Assembly: GCA_965217605.1 (NCBI GenBank)
Contig: CBDCJB010000012.1
Location: forward strand, 186,001 to 250,000
Origin: JAYYZW01 sp965217605
GTDB taxonomy: Bacteria; Pseudomonadota; Gammaproteobacteria; Ga0077536
Direction: 5' to 3'
Length of the DNA: 64,000 bases
Shown: positions 16,567 to 25,131 of the stretch, one piece after another
Layout of the letters: each line of letters starts with the position of its first letter
Numbering within the stretch: position 1 is the stretch's first letter
Program-made: the position numbers and the translations under genes
Notes under the pieces: model-generated
What the model was told of the DNA's origin: nothing
Seen by the model: only the letters and a program-made list of their open reading frames with translations
The model's database searches: none

Positions 16567-17199
16567 TCAATCGCCGCCGCAGCCACCGCCGCATCCCGCG
16601 TCGCCGCCGCAATCGCCGCCACACCCGCTCGCGCAACTGATGTGCGCCGCGCAAAAAGCGACGCCCTCCGCACGTTGGCAATCGACGGCATAGGTAAACC
16701 CGTCGGCGATCTCGAGATCGCGATCCAGGGCAAACAATACGGGTAGTCGATCCGGCGCGTTTCTATCGATGTCTGCCCTCGAGCACGAAATCCGCCAGGC
16801 GCGTTTGATCCCCTGCTGCGCGAGCGTTGGCTTCTCCATCGCCTCGGCCGGCGTGTGATGGAGGTAACGGCCAAAGGCTCGTTTACAAAACGCCTGGTAG
16901 GCGCGCGTGAACAGAATGAATTCGTGCCACGCGGTATCGACGACTTGCGACGGCATCGCGACCATGCGTTTTCCTCCGGCACGACAAACGTGGAAATATT
17001 CGCGCAATCCGTCCATCACCTGTTGGGCCTGGGCGCCGTCCAGGTGGGGATAGCGGTCTTTGACCTTTGTTTGGATGGAAATGGGAAACGCGTAGTTCTC
17101 TATCCAGAGATGGCGTTTCCATTGCAATCTGAAGTAGATGATCCCAACCGCAAACAGCAATATGACGATCGCTATCACCACCGCAGATCCGGGGTCCAT
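16567..17199 (-). CDS. GRDP-like membrane protein with Cys/Gly-rich tail
   Basis: A 210-residue protein starting at ATG 17199, with GAGGAGG eight bases before it. One N-terminal membrane helix (about residues 5-25) is followed by a cytoplasmic or periplasmic domain containing QVVDTAWHEFILFTRAYQAF and FGRYLHHTP. These resemble the conserved W-H and H-H positions of the glycine-rich domain-containing protein (GRDP-like) family. The C-terminus is very rich in Cys and Gly (ASGCGGDCGGDAGCGGGC), suggesting metal binding or disulfides. Function is unknown. It lies in a run of three exported proteins on the minus strand (17730-15456). Confidence 0.7.
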   Translation of the reverse strand: MDPGSAVVIAIVILLFAVGIIYFRLQWKRHLWIENYAFPISIQTKVKDRYPHLDGAQAQQVMDGLREYFHVCRAGGKRMVAMPSQVVDTAWHEFILFTRAYQAFCKRAFGRYLHHTPAEAMEKPTLAQQGIKRAWRISCSRADIDRNAPDRLPVLFALDRDLEIADGFTYAVDCQRAEGVAFCAAHISCASGCGGDCGGDAGCGGGCGGD

Positions 17200-17232
17200 A
17201 TCGTTAGCCTCCTCGTGCACGAGACGCTGAGT

Positions 17233-17730
17233 TCACCTCAGCTGATCGGCGACCGCATCGAGTCCCGCCTGCGCACATTCTTCATCCTGCTCGCCGGTCG
17301 CGCCGCTGACGCCGATGCCTCCGATCTGCGTGCCGTCATCAGCAATTATCGGCAGCCCGCCGGGAAACACGACGAGACCCGGTACTTCCTGTATGCCGTG
17401 GGGCCGATCCGGATTCTCATAGGCGATATCACCGAGCGCCCGGGTCGCACGCGGCACGCCGGCGGACGTACGCCCTTTGAGCTGGGCGATCTGGATGCTG
17501 TGCATGAACGCACCGTCCTGGCGGCGAAAGAGCTTGAGATTGGCGCCATCGTCGAAGATGGCGATGTTGATCTTGCGCCAGCCTTCGGCTGCGGCTTTTG
17601 CCTCGCAGGCGTCGGCCATTGTTTTAGCCATGTCCAAAGTCAGGTAGGGCTTCGTTTCCATCGCCGACGCAGAAAATGCCCACGATAGGGACAGAATCAA
17701 TACAAAAAACAGGTTCGCTACGCTTTTCAT
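17233..17730 (-). CDS. HbpS/GlcG-like (DUF336) exported protein
   Basis: A 165-residue protein with signal MKSVANLFFVLILSLSWAF and cleavage near ASA. The mature part matches the GlcG/HbpS family: LTLDMAKTMADACEAKAAAE, INIAIFDDGANLKLFRRQDGA, a GLPIIADDGTQIGGIGVSG core and a final ECAQAGLDAV. Members bind heme or cobalamin or have unknown small-molecule roles. ATG 17730 is preferred to 17781 because the signal peptide starts there; GAGAGGAG directly precedes it. Confidence 0.88.
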   Translation of the reverse strand: MKSVANLFFVLILSLSWAFSASAMETKPYLTLDMAKTMADACEAKAAAEGWRKINIAIFDDGANLKLFRRQDGAFMHSIQIAQLKGRTSAGVPRATRALGDIAYENPDRPHGIQEVPGLVVFPGGLPIIADDGTQIGGIGVSGATGEQDEECAQAGLDAVADQLR

Positions 17731-18044
17731 CTCCTCTCTCCGCTCGTTCACGCTTTCCTCTACTATCGCGAAGGGATTCACCGATCACAAGGCGGCTGCC
17801 AGGTCCATCCGCTCATCCGGTCAATGGGAAGGTCACGGACGAACCTGCCCCAGAAATGTCTCAAACTGTGAACAAATAACGCAAATAAGGGACTTTTACG
17901 GTATTAGCCGACATCGAACCGGCCTTTCGGGGCGTTAGACTCGATCTTGATCGCTACAATTGTAATCATCCGAACCTAATAAAAATTACTGCCCACCGGC
18001 AGCGCGTTTCGATCCACGCGCCCCGGATGTTCGAGGAGACTGCG

Positions 18045-18224
18045 ATGAACGCATTGCGATTAATGATGCTTGGGCTCGTGCTCATAGCCGCCCAGCCCGT
18101 TGGCGCGGCCACGCCCACGCAATACGGCGTTAATGTGACGAGTTTCTACGCGGATTGCTCGCTCGCTTTATGCAACGCTTCCTCATTCGCGAACTTACTA
18201 AATTTCATACTCCCGAGACCCCTA
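18045..18224 (+). pseudogene. VPLPA-CTERM protein, 5' part (interrupted by IS1380 element)
   Basis: The first 60 codons encode a signal peptide (MNALRLMMLGLVLIAAQPVGAA) and the start of a secreted domain, TPTQYGVNVTSFYADC. GAGGAG lies before the ATG. Coding is cut at codon CTA 18222-18224 by the left end of an IS1380-family element. The same CTA occurs at 19838-19840 beyond the right end. Removing the interval and one CTA leaves the two parts exactly in frame, giving about 303 residues. Confidence 0.75.
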
Positions 18225-18312
18225 GCCCGGATATTGCATAAAAAAAGAGGGCAAGCCCTTTCTAATCCGTTATAATTCAGTTAGTTAGGCTGAAAACGGA
18301 AAGGACTCGCCC

Positions 18313-19626
18313 GTGACAGAATGTACCCAGACTGCGCTGCAATTTCCACGCTTTTCTCGCCGCAAGATCGACGTCTCATTCAACGGCGGTGACATCACGT
18401 CCAACGGTGGGGTGCAGTTGCTGCGCTTGGCCGATGAACGGACCGGGTTGATCAAGGCCGCGGCACGGGCCATTGGGGATTCTCGCCGGACAAAGAGCTG
18501 CACCCACGATCTGGAGTCGCTGGTCCGACAGCGGGTCTATGGCATTTCCCTGGGCTATGAGGACCTCAACGACCACGAGGCATTGCGCGCGGACTTGGCT
18601 CTGCAGACGGCGCTTTCCCGGGATGAGTCGCTGGCGAGCCCGTCGACGTTGTGCCGACTGGAGAACCGCGCGAACCGCAACACCGCGGTGGCCCTGCACA
18701 AGGTACTCATTGATAACTTTATCGCCTCTTACAAACAAGCGCCCCGACGACTGATACTCGATGTGGATGCCACCGACGATCGGGTGCATGGTGATCAAGA
18801 GGGCCGCTTCTTCCACGGCTACTACGACCACTACTGCTTTCTGCCCTTGTACGTGTTCTGTGGCGATCAACTGTGGGTCAGTTATCTGCGTTCGAGCAAG
18901 ATCGACGGCGCAAAACACAGTTGGGCGATCTTGGCGCTGTTGATCAAACGGTTGCGCCAGGCGTGGCCGAAGGTCGAGATCCTGGTGCGCGCCGATTCCG
19001 GCTTTTGCCGCTGGCGGATGCTGCGCTGGTTCGATCGCCACGGCGTGGATTACGTCATTGGTATCGCGAAAAACCCGCGTTTGCACGATCAATCGTTAGC
19101 GTTGCGCACGTTGGCTCAGTGGCGGTATTGGATGATGGGTGAGAAGCAGCGCCTGTTCAGCGAGGTCCGTTACGCCGCACAGACTTGGGATACCCCGCGA
19201 CGGGTGATCGTCAAGGCCGAGCACAGCGCCCGCGGCAGCAATCCCCGCTTCGTGGTGACCAACCTCACCGGCAATGCCCAACGCATCTACGACCGCATCT
19301 ACTGCGCCCGCGGCGAGATGGAGAACCGGATCAAGGAGCAGCAGTTGGGCCTGTTTGCCGATCGCACCAGTTGCCACACCTGGTGGGCCAATCAGTTCCG
19401 GCTGTTGCTCTCAAGCTTGGCTTACACGCTGTTGGAGACGATCCGCCGGGTGGCACTACACGGAACGGCACTGGCTCGCGCGCAATGCGGCACGCTGCGC
19501 CTGAAACTATTACGCATCGGCGCCATCGTCTTGCGCAATACCAGGCGCATCCGACTGTTGCTCTCCAGTGCTTACCCCAATCGAGAACTGTTCTGCCTGG
19601 TGGCCGCTCGCCTCAAACCGGGATAG
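18313..19626 (+). CDS. IS1380-family transposase
   Basis: A 437-residue DDE transposase. The proposed catalytic residues are Asp in RLILDVDATDDRVHG, Asp in VEILVRADSGFCRW and Glu in CARGEMENRIKEQQLG. FFHGYYDHYCFLPLYVF and the C-terminal WWANQFRLLLSSLAY are typical of the family. The GTG start at 18313 gives a full-length product with no internal stop, so the element may still be active. Confidence 0.93.
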   Translation: MTECTQTALQFPRFSRRKIDVSFNGGDITSNGGVQLLRLADERTGLIKAAARAIGDSRRTKSCTHDLESLVRQRVYGISLGYEDLNDHEALRADLALQTALSRDESLASPSTLCRLENRANRNTAVALHKVLIDNFIASYKQAPRRLILDVDATDDRVHGDQEGRFFHGYYDHYCFLPLYVFCGDQLWVSYLRSSKIDGAKHSWAILALLIKRLRQAWPKVEILVRADSGFCRWRMLRWFDRHGVDYVIGIAKNPRLHDQSLALRTLAQWRYWMMGEKQRLFSEVRYAAQTWDTPRRVIVKAEHSARGSNPRFVVTNLTGNAQRIYDRIYCARGEMENRIKEQQLGLFADRTSCHTWWANQFRLLLSSLAYTLLETIRRVALHGTALARAQCGTLRLKLLRIGAIVLRNTRRIRLLLSSAYPNRELFCLVAARLKPG

Positions 19627-19730
19627 TCGTCCCAACGCCAGTCGCCTCGTGTTCGATTCCTTGTGAGTCGGGGTGTCGCTCGCCTCCGAAACGACTCGTG
19701 CATCGCAATCGGCGATAAATCCACCGGTGG

Positions 19731-19790
19731 CGCGCCGAAACGTCGCGCTCAAGCGCCGCTTCGTGCCACCACCAACGAATTCCGACCCAT
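19731..19790 (+). repeat. 60-bp dispersed repeat, copy 2 (tail of IS1380 element)
   Basis: Identical over all 60 bases to the reverse complement of 10028-10087. It lies between the transposase stop (19626) and the right inverted repeat. The bases just outside differ from those around copy 1. Confidence 0.85.
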
Positions 19791-19840
19791 GATCGACCAA
19801 CTCCACGCCCAATCTCACTGCTCATGCAATATCCGGGCTA

Positions 19841-20572
19841 AGCGGAACCGGTGGTCTTTTGGACACGACAGCGGCCGAGCTCGATGTCGTGCATGAATAT
19901 TTCAACGGGGTAGGCAATCAGCTCGATATGGGCCGCACGAGCGCGCAGGTCGGGCTCGATCCAACGACACCTGGCGCTTTCACAGTTGGAGTCGAGGCCA
20001 TGTCCTTCGACTTCGAAGGCTACGTCGGTGCGCTCGGATTTGCGCTCGCCGGATTCACCTACACCGGACCGCCCGGCACGGTCGACGTAAGCGCCGCCTT
20101 GACCGGCAACATTACCAACCCGAGTAGCAACGACGTCACTGAGTTGAGCGCTTATGCCGCAATCGTGCGCGATAACGGGCTCATGTTCCCCAATCCGGCG
20201 CCAGCCACGCTGAGTGAGTTGGCGAACTTTGTTTTCGGGCTCCCTCTCGAGGAACTGGATGACCGATGGGTCGATGGTTCGACCGCCGATGGTGCCGTGA
20301 ACCTGTCTACTCCCGCTCCGCTCAGCCTCGGATTCACGCAGGACCAAATCGACATGGGCCTAAACAATTTTTACGTCGTGACTGCAGGCTCGGCCGGTGC
20401 GACCGACGCAGGCCACGTTGCAGATGCGTTCGCAACTTTGACGACGACCTTAAGTACCTCCGATCCCGACGCCGTACTGATACCGTCGGTTATACCGCTG
20501 CCGCCGGCTGTCTGGTTATTTGGTTCGGGGTTGGCTGGCCTGATCTTCATACGGCGAAAATCCGTATACTGA
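19841..20572 (+). pseudogene. VPLPA-CTERM protein, 3' part
   Basis: Continuation of the gene begun at 18045, entering directly after the right end of the IS1380 element as SGTGGLLDTTAAELDVV. It encodes a beta-rich secreted domain (VGVEAMSFDFEGYVGALGF and so on). It ends in the sorting signal IPLPPAVWLFGSGLAGLIF followed by RRKSVY, the VPLPA-CTERM motif, hydrophobic helix and basic tail recognised by exosortase systems. The exosortase is not in this window. A start at TTG 19859 would give a protein without a signal peptide, so this piece is unlikely to be exported as it stands. Confidence 0.75.
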
Positions 20573-20735
20573 CCTCTCAATCCCGTTTTCCGGACGGCGA
20601 TTGGCCGTGGCGCCACCTACTGCCGTACTCGCCTGAAACGGCGAGTGATATCGACTTCCTGGTGATTCAAGCGTGAACCCCGCCTCGACTAGCTCTAATA
20701 TAGGGGTATCGACGCTAACAAGGAGCGATATCGCG

Positions 20736-22793
20736 ATGAAGGTCGTAAACGGCGCCTGCCCCCACGACTGCCCTGACACCTGCGCCTGGCTGGTCACGGT
20801 CGATGATGACGGACGAGTTATTAAGTTCGAGGGCGATCCCAAGCACCCGTTCACGCAAGGCGCGCTGTGCTCCAAGCTCAAGCGCTACCCGGATCGCGTC
20901 TACAGCGAAGACCGCATCCTCTATCCCTTACGCCGTATTGGCCCCAAAGGCGAAGGCAAGTTCGAGCGGGTGAGCTGGGACGAAGCGCTGGATGAAACCG
21001 TCGCGCGTCTGAAAGAGACCGTCGCCAGGCACGGCCCGCTAGCCGCGATGCCCTACAACTTTGCGGGCACCATCGGCATGCTCCAGCGCCACGCGGGCGA
21101 GCAGTTCTTCCAGCGGCTCGGCGCAACCGAGATCCTCCCTGACATCTGCGGTGCGACCGCGTTGGACGCCGTCGCTACCGTCATCGGCACCGTGGATCCC
21201 ATGCTGCCGGAAGACCTCGAGTACAGCCGCTTCATTTTGATATGGGGCACGAACACGGTCGCCACGAACCTGCACCTGTGGAGCAGCGTGATCCGCAAAG
21301 CGCGCCGCGCCGGAGCGCAAGTCGTGGTGGTCGATCCGATCAAAACCCCCACGGCCGAACGCGCCGACTGGCACGTGCAACTCAAGCCCGGCAGCGACGC
21401 GGCGCTCGCCCTCGCGATGATGCACGTCATCGTGCGCGATGAGCTCCACGATATGGAGTTCATTGAAAAGTACACGCTGGGGTTCGACAAGTTATGTGAC
21501 CGGATCAAGGAGTATCCACCCGAGCACGCGGCTGACATCACGGGCATCGCGGCTACCGACATCGAAAAACTGGCGCGGGACTATGCCACTACGCGACCGT
21601 CGGTGATCCGCTCCCTGGTCGGCATGGAACGCTATTCGAACGGCGATATGTCGCATCGCGCCGTTGCCTGCCTGCCGGCGCTCATCGGCGGCTATCGCGA
21701 GCGGGGCGGCGGTCTGTGTCAGTTCACCATCTTCAATTCGATGCAGGCCTTGGACCACACCGCCATCATGGCAAACCCCGATCTCCCGCCGCGGGAACGC
21801 AGCGTGTCGCTGGCGCAGCTCGGTCTCGCGCTGACCGATCCGACCATGGACCCCCCGATCGAGTGGATGTTGGTTTACAACTCGAATCCGGTCGTCACCG
21901 CGGCCAATCAGAATCTCGTTATCGAAGGGCTAAAGCGCGACGACCTCTTCACCGTCGTCCACGAGCAATTCCTGACCGATACGGCGCTCTACGCCGATAT
22001 CGTGCTACCGGCCACGACGCAGTTCGAGCATCTGGAGCTCATGCCGTCCTGGGGCACGAATTACGTCGCGCTCAACCCGCCGGCGATCGAGCCGCTCGGC
22101 GAGGCGATCGCGAACACGGAACTCTTTCGGCGTCTGTCGATGGCGATGGGCTTCACCGAGGAGTTTCTGCACATCGACGACGAAGAGCGTATACGACGCA
22201 TACTGGATAGCGGCAGCCCTTACATCGAGGGAATCACCTACGAGCGACTGCAACGCGAAGGCTGGGCACCGCTCAACATGGGCGATTACCGGCCCCTGGC
22301 CGAAGGCGGGTTTGGCACGCCGAGCGGTAAATGCGAATTTTACTCCGAGACAATGCTCGAGGCGGGACGCGATCCGCTGCCGAAGTATGAACCGCTGGCC
22401 GCGCGCGACTACGGAAACGGTGAGCCCGCGCCATTGCACCTGGTCACGGCGAAGACCAGCCATTTCCTGAATTCCGAATACGTCAACCTGCGGCACAAGG
22501 GCACGGCCAAGCACGAACCGGAAGTCGAGATCAATCCCACTGATGCCGCAGCCAGAGATATTACCGATGGCGACATCGTGCGCATGTTCAATTGTTACGG
22601 CGAGGTGCAACTACGCGCGAGCGTGTCGGACGTGACTTCACCCGGCGTCGTCTACATGCCGTTCAATTGGTGGCCCGTGTCGACCGCGAACGGCGCGTCC
22701 TCCGCCAACGCGCTCACGCCCGACGGCTTGAGCGGGCGCGGCATCGGCAGCGATGCGTTCGACGCGCATGTCGAGATCCGCAAGGCCGGGTAA
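20736..22793 (+). CDS. Molybdopterin oxidoreductase (DMSO reductase/formate dehydrogenase family)
   Basis: A 685-residue molybdenum enzyme. ATG 20736, with AAGGAG ten bases before, begins MKVVNGACPHDCPDTC. The [4Fe-4S] cysteines are in CPHDCPDTC and GALCSKL. A Mo-bis-MGD domain follows, with WGTNTVATNLHLW, VVVDPIKTPTAERADWH and the C-terminal dinucleotide-binding beta barrel (HLVTAKTSHFLNSEY to VYMPFNWWP). There is no Tat signal, so the protein is cytoplasmic. The family includes assimilatory reductases and anaerobic dehydrogenases; the position equivalent to catalytic Cys/Sec was not resolved by eye. It stands alone, 163 bases after the CTERM gene. Confidence 0.88.
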   Translation: MKVVNGACPHDCPDTCAWLVTVDDDGRVIKFEGDPKHPFTQGALCSKLKRYPDRVYSEDRILYPLRRIGPKGEGKFERVSWDEALDETVARLKETVARHGPLAAMPYNFAGTIGMLQRHAGEQFFQRLGATEILPDICGATALDAVATVIGTVDPMLPEDLEYSRFILIWGTNTVATNLHLWSSVIRKARRAGAQVVVVDPIKTPTAERADWHVQLKPGSDAALALAMMHVIVRDELHDMEFIEKYTLGFDKLCDRIKEYPPEHAADITGIAATDIEKLARDYATTRPSVIRSLVGMERYSNGDMSHRAVACLPALIGGYRERGGGLCQFTIFNSMQALDHTAIMANPDLPPRERSVSLAQLGLALTDPTMDPPIEWMLVYNSNPVVTAANQNLVIEGLKRDDLFTVVHEQFLTDTALYADIVLPATTQFEHLELMPSWGTNYVALNPPAIEPLGEAIANTELFRRLSMAMGFTEEFLHIDDEERIRRILDSGSPYIEGITYERLQREGWAPLNMGDYRPLAEGGFGTPSGKCEFYSETMLEAGRDPLPKYEPLAARDYGNGEPAPLHLVTAKTSHFLNSEYVNLRHKGTAKHEPEVEINPTDAAARDITDGDIVRMFNCYGEVQLRASVSDVTSPGVVYMPFNWWPVSTANGASSANALTPDGLSGRGIGSDAFDAHVEIRKAG

Positions 22794-22802
22794 GCACGTG
22801 CT

Positions 22803-23372
22803 TCAGACGCTGAGTTCGTCCGGCATGTTCACGATGATGACGGGCCGGTAAAACTGGACTGATACCGGCTCACCGATTTCGACCCGCGGTATACCGCCGG
22901 TTCTCGCGCTGTCGAACCATTCCATCGCCTTGCCACCCAAGTTCTCGATGTGACCCGCGATCGCGACCGCTATGCGGGTGCGAAACAATGCATCGGTGTC
23001 GATAGGCGCGAAGAAGATCCTCAACTGGCGTAATTCGGCAAGCAGATCCGCCGCATTCGCGACGTAGCCTTGCGCGCCATCCTGCGGCGCATAAACGCGG
23101 CGCAGACGACCGGCCGCGCGGTCGGCGGCGGAATAAAACGCACGTTCACCGGCGAGAAAAGCCGCCACGTGACCGGCATGCGCCATCGCGATACTGTCGT
23201 GGGCGACGCCGACCGAATTGATCCGATCGCACTGCTTGCAGAAATACGTCCAGAGGTAGATACCGGGCTGCCAGGCTTGCGCGTGCGAAAACAAAAATTC
23301 GCATTCTGTGTCGCCGTCGAGCAGCGCCGTCGGGCCGCGCAGGCTTAGTTTTATCGGTTCCGTCGTAGACAC
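22803..23372 (-). CDS. Hypothetical protein, distantly GIY-YIG-like
   Basis: A 189-residue protein with no confident family. The segment QPGIYLWTYFCKQCDRINSV followed by GVAHDS and AMAHAGHVAAFLAGERAFYS resembles the layout of GIY-YIG nucleases that begin PGIYLWT. The second signature Tyr-Ile-Gly is replaced by NSVGVA, and the conserved Arg is absent. If the fold is right, the protein is probably not a nuclease. The start is GTG 23372. It ends 10 bases from the converging oxidoreductase gene, and is followed closely upstream by a lipoprotein gene on the same strand. Confidence 0.6.
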   Translation of the reverse strand: MSTTEPIKLSLRGPTALLDGDTECEFLFSHAQAWQPGIYLWTYFCKQCDRINSVGVAHDSIAMAHAGHVAAFLAGERAFYSAADRAAGRLRRVYAPQDGAQGYVANAADLLAELRQLRIFFAPIDTDALFRTRIAVAIAGHIENLGGKAMEWFDSARTGGIPRVEIGEPVSVQFYRPVIIVNMPDELSV

Positions 23373-23379
23373 AAATCAG

Positions 23380-24165
23380 TTACGAGTCCACATCGCCGTT
23401 CCGGTTCATGAACCGTCCGATGTGGAAGCCAATCGCGCCAACCGGCACCGCGACCTGTACGATTGCAGGGGCATACAGCAATTTCTGAAACCCGACGCTG
23501 AAGAGCAGCACGTGAAACGGCGTGAATTCCCAAATACCGGTCGTCCAATTCAATTTCACCGTCCCTACACCCAGCAGGATAAAGGCGATCCATATCCATT
23601 TACGTTGCGTATGCGGACTGCGAATGCATTGCACTAGGGAATAGAGCACGAACAATACGACTGCTCCCGCGGCAAGAAGGACGTTGTAATGGACCGGTGT
23701 TTTATCGCGAAACGTGAACCTGTGGATGTTTTCGACAGAATCCGGGATGCGCTCGACGTTGACGCCGCCGATGAGCAGATCAGGGCCCTCCCGGTGCATG
23801 GCGACGCCGGCGAGCAGCCACTGCCCGAGGTATTCGTATTCGAACGTAAACTGCGCGTGCCAGAATTCATCGGTGGTTCGGGTGTTCGAGCCGACGAGCT
23901 TAACGTTGATCGGTTTTGTTTTCGGAAAGCTCTCCGACATGAATGCCAACTCGGCCCGGATTTCAGGGGAGACAATCCGCGGGTCCAACTTCGCTTCCAC
24001 TGCATCGAGATCGCCGTCAGCCAGTTGTTGGAGATAGCGCTCGGCGAATGCGGCTTCATCCTTTGGAACCAGCTTATTGAATATCGCCTGTTGATCGCAG
24101 GCCACGATGAATATCGAAACCAAAAGTATCAGGAGCGTCCGGCGGCGCACGGCAAATTCAATCAT
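23380..24165 (-). CDS. Hypothetical membrane lipoprotein
   Basis: A 261-residue protein beginning with signal RRTLLILLVSIFIVAC (lipobox-like IVAC). It has a soluble domain of about 140 residues (DEAAFAERYLQQLADGDLDA and so on) reminiscent of small NTF2/SnoaL-like regions. Three C-terminal membrane helices follow (VLLAAGAVVLFVLYSL, WIWIAFILLGVGTV, a last one near PVGAIGFHIG). ATG 24165 overlaps the stop of the DUF488 gene (ATGA), so they are coupled. No specific function is recognised. Confidence 0.65.
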   Translation of the reverse strand: MIEFAVRRRTLLILLVSIFIVACDQQAIFNKLVPKDEAAFAERYLQQLADGDLDAVEAKLDPRIVSPEIRAELAFMSESFPKTKPINVKLVGSNTRTTDEFWHAQFTFEYEYLGQWLLAGVAMHREGPDLLIGGVNVERIPDSVENIHRFTFRDKTPVHYNVLLAAGAVVLFVLYSLVQCIRSPHTQRKWIWIAFILLGVGTVKLNWTTGIWEFTPFHVLLFSVGFQKLLYAPAIVQVAVPVGAIGFHIGRFMNRNGDVDS

Positions 24166-24551
24166 CGTTCTACCTTCGCACCTTTCTCGACCAACAAGGC
24201 GCGGAGGATGGAACGATGGCAGCGGGGTTCTTCGGCGCAATAGCAACCGACAGAGAAGTCGGTGTGATGGGACAGCGCGGCGAGCAGGTCGAGCGTGCGA
24301 TTGTTGTCAGGCGTCCGCATTTCCGCGCGGTACTTTTTCGCGAACGCTTTCCACTCGGAATTGGTTTGAGCATCCAGCGCGAGCTTCACCGTGTCCGCCG
24401 CGGGCGCGAGATTGGGATACCAAACGTCGTACCAATTGCCCGATGCGTAATCGTGCTTCGGCACGCCGCGTGGCGGGCGCCGCACCGTGCCGATGCGCAG
24501 GCCTTCGCCGGGTAGCCGGTCACTGCCCAATCTGACGATTCGAATCGACAT
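24162..24551 (-). CDS. DUF488 family protein
   Basis: A 129-residue protein with the DUF488 pattern: RIGTVRRPPRGVPK near the start, YDVWYPNLAP, and the C-terminal signature FSVGCYCAEEPRCHRSIL with the conserved Cys and His-Arg. DUF488 proteins are small, sometimes linked to DNA repair or nucleoside metabolism, without a settled role. It is translationally coupled to the membrane lipoprotein downstream. Confidence 0.85.
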   Translation of the reverse strand: MSIRIVRLGSDRLPGEGLRIGTVRRPPRGVPKHDYASGNWYDVWYPNLAPAADTVKLALDAQTNSEWKAFAKKYRAEMRTPDNNRTLDLLAALSHHTDFSVGCYCAEEPRCHRSILRALLVEKGAKVER

Positions 24552-24615
24552 CGATCTGCCACCTCCCTAAGGCGCCTGGAAAAGCATAAGAGGTCCGGCC
24601 GAATAATTGAAATGC

Positions 24616-24648
24616 CCCCGGATTCCGCTGCGCTCCATCCGGGCTACG
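24616..24648. repeat. REP-like repeat 1
   Basis: One copy of the CCGGATTCCGCTGCGCTCC-type element with near-palindromic ends (CCCGG...CCGGG). It lies just upstream of the NUDIX start and would be translated if a longer start were used. Confidence 0.85.
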
Positions 24649-24663
24649 GCTAGAATCCCATCC

Positions 24664-25131
24664 GTGAATCGCGACGCGCCCCCAACCGCACGCTATGCGC
24701 TCGATCTCCTCATCGACCCGCGTGGGCGCCTATTGATGCTCAAGCGTACGCTCGACGCGTGGCTCGGCCCCGGACTATGGGGCCTGCCGGCGGGCAAGAT
24801 CGAGGCGGGCGAAACGCCGGAGGCCGCCGCGTATCGTGAGATGAACGAGGAGATCGGAAGCGGCCACCAGGTGGAATTGGTGCGCTATGTCGGGCCCTTT
24901 CGCGACACCTACTATGGCGGGCAATACGAGATCCACCTGTTCCAATTCAAATGGACCGCGGGCGTAGTCGTCCTGAACGAGGAACACACGGACTATGCCT
25001 GGGTCAGCCGCGAGGACTTCGGCAGTTATGAGGTCATGGACGGTATCGACGAGGATATCGCGATCCTTGGGATCTGGCCGCTGCGTTACCTGAACGCCGA
25101 CCGGGTTCCAGACCGTTTGCGAAACGCTTGA
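24664..25131 (+). CDS. NUDIX hydrolase
   Basis: A 155-residue pyrophosphohydrolase with a full Nudix box, GKIEAGETPEAAAYREMNEE followed by IG, between the strands RLLMLKRTLDAWLGPGLWG and LVRYVGPFRDTYYGGQYEIH. The GTG at 24664 is preferred because upstream codons lie in a REP repeat. Substrates of such stand-alone NUDIX enzymes range from mutagenic nucleotides to ADP-ribose. Its stop overlaps the start region of the next gene, so the two are coupled. Confidence 0.9.
   Translation: MNRDAPPTARYALDLLIDPRGRLLMLKRTLDAWLGPGLWGLPAGKIEAGETPEAAAYREMNEEIGSGHQVELVRYVGPFRDTYYGGQYEIHLFQFKWTAGVVVLNEEHTDYAWVSREDFGSYEVMDGIDEDIAILGIWPLRYLNADRVPDRLRNA

Larger units (their letters stand above)
18223..19840 (+). 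mobile_element. IS1380-family insertion sequence
   Basis: About 1.6 kb bounded by perfect inverted repeats TAGCCCGGATATTGCAT at 18223-18239 and its complement at 19824-19840. The last few bases may belong to the duplicated target, with core repeat CCCGGATATTGCAT. One transposase gene lies inside. The 200 bases between the transposase stop and the right repeat hold copy 2 of the 60-bp repeat. A small hairpin, GAGGGCAAGCCCTT, lies just inside the left end. The element sits within a VPLPA-CTERM protein gene. Confidence 0.88.

Noticed and set aside
19613..19825. Minus-strand frame in the IS1380 tail
   Set aside because: Overlaps the 60-bp repeat and the transposase 3' end; Trp/Arg-rich composition typical of a shadow frame.
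24607..24663. Longer NUDIX start at 24607
   Set aside because: These codons lie in a REP repeat and are not expected in the protein; GTG 24664 fits the family length.
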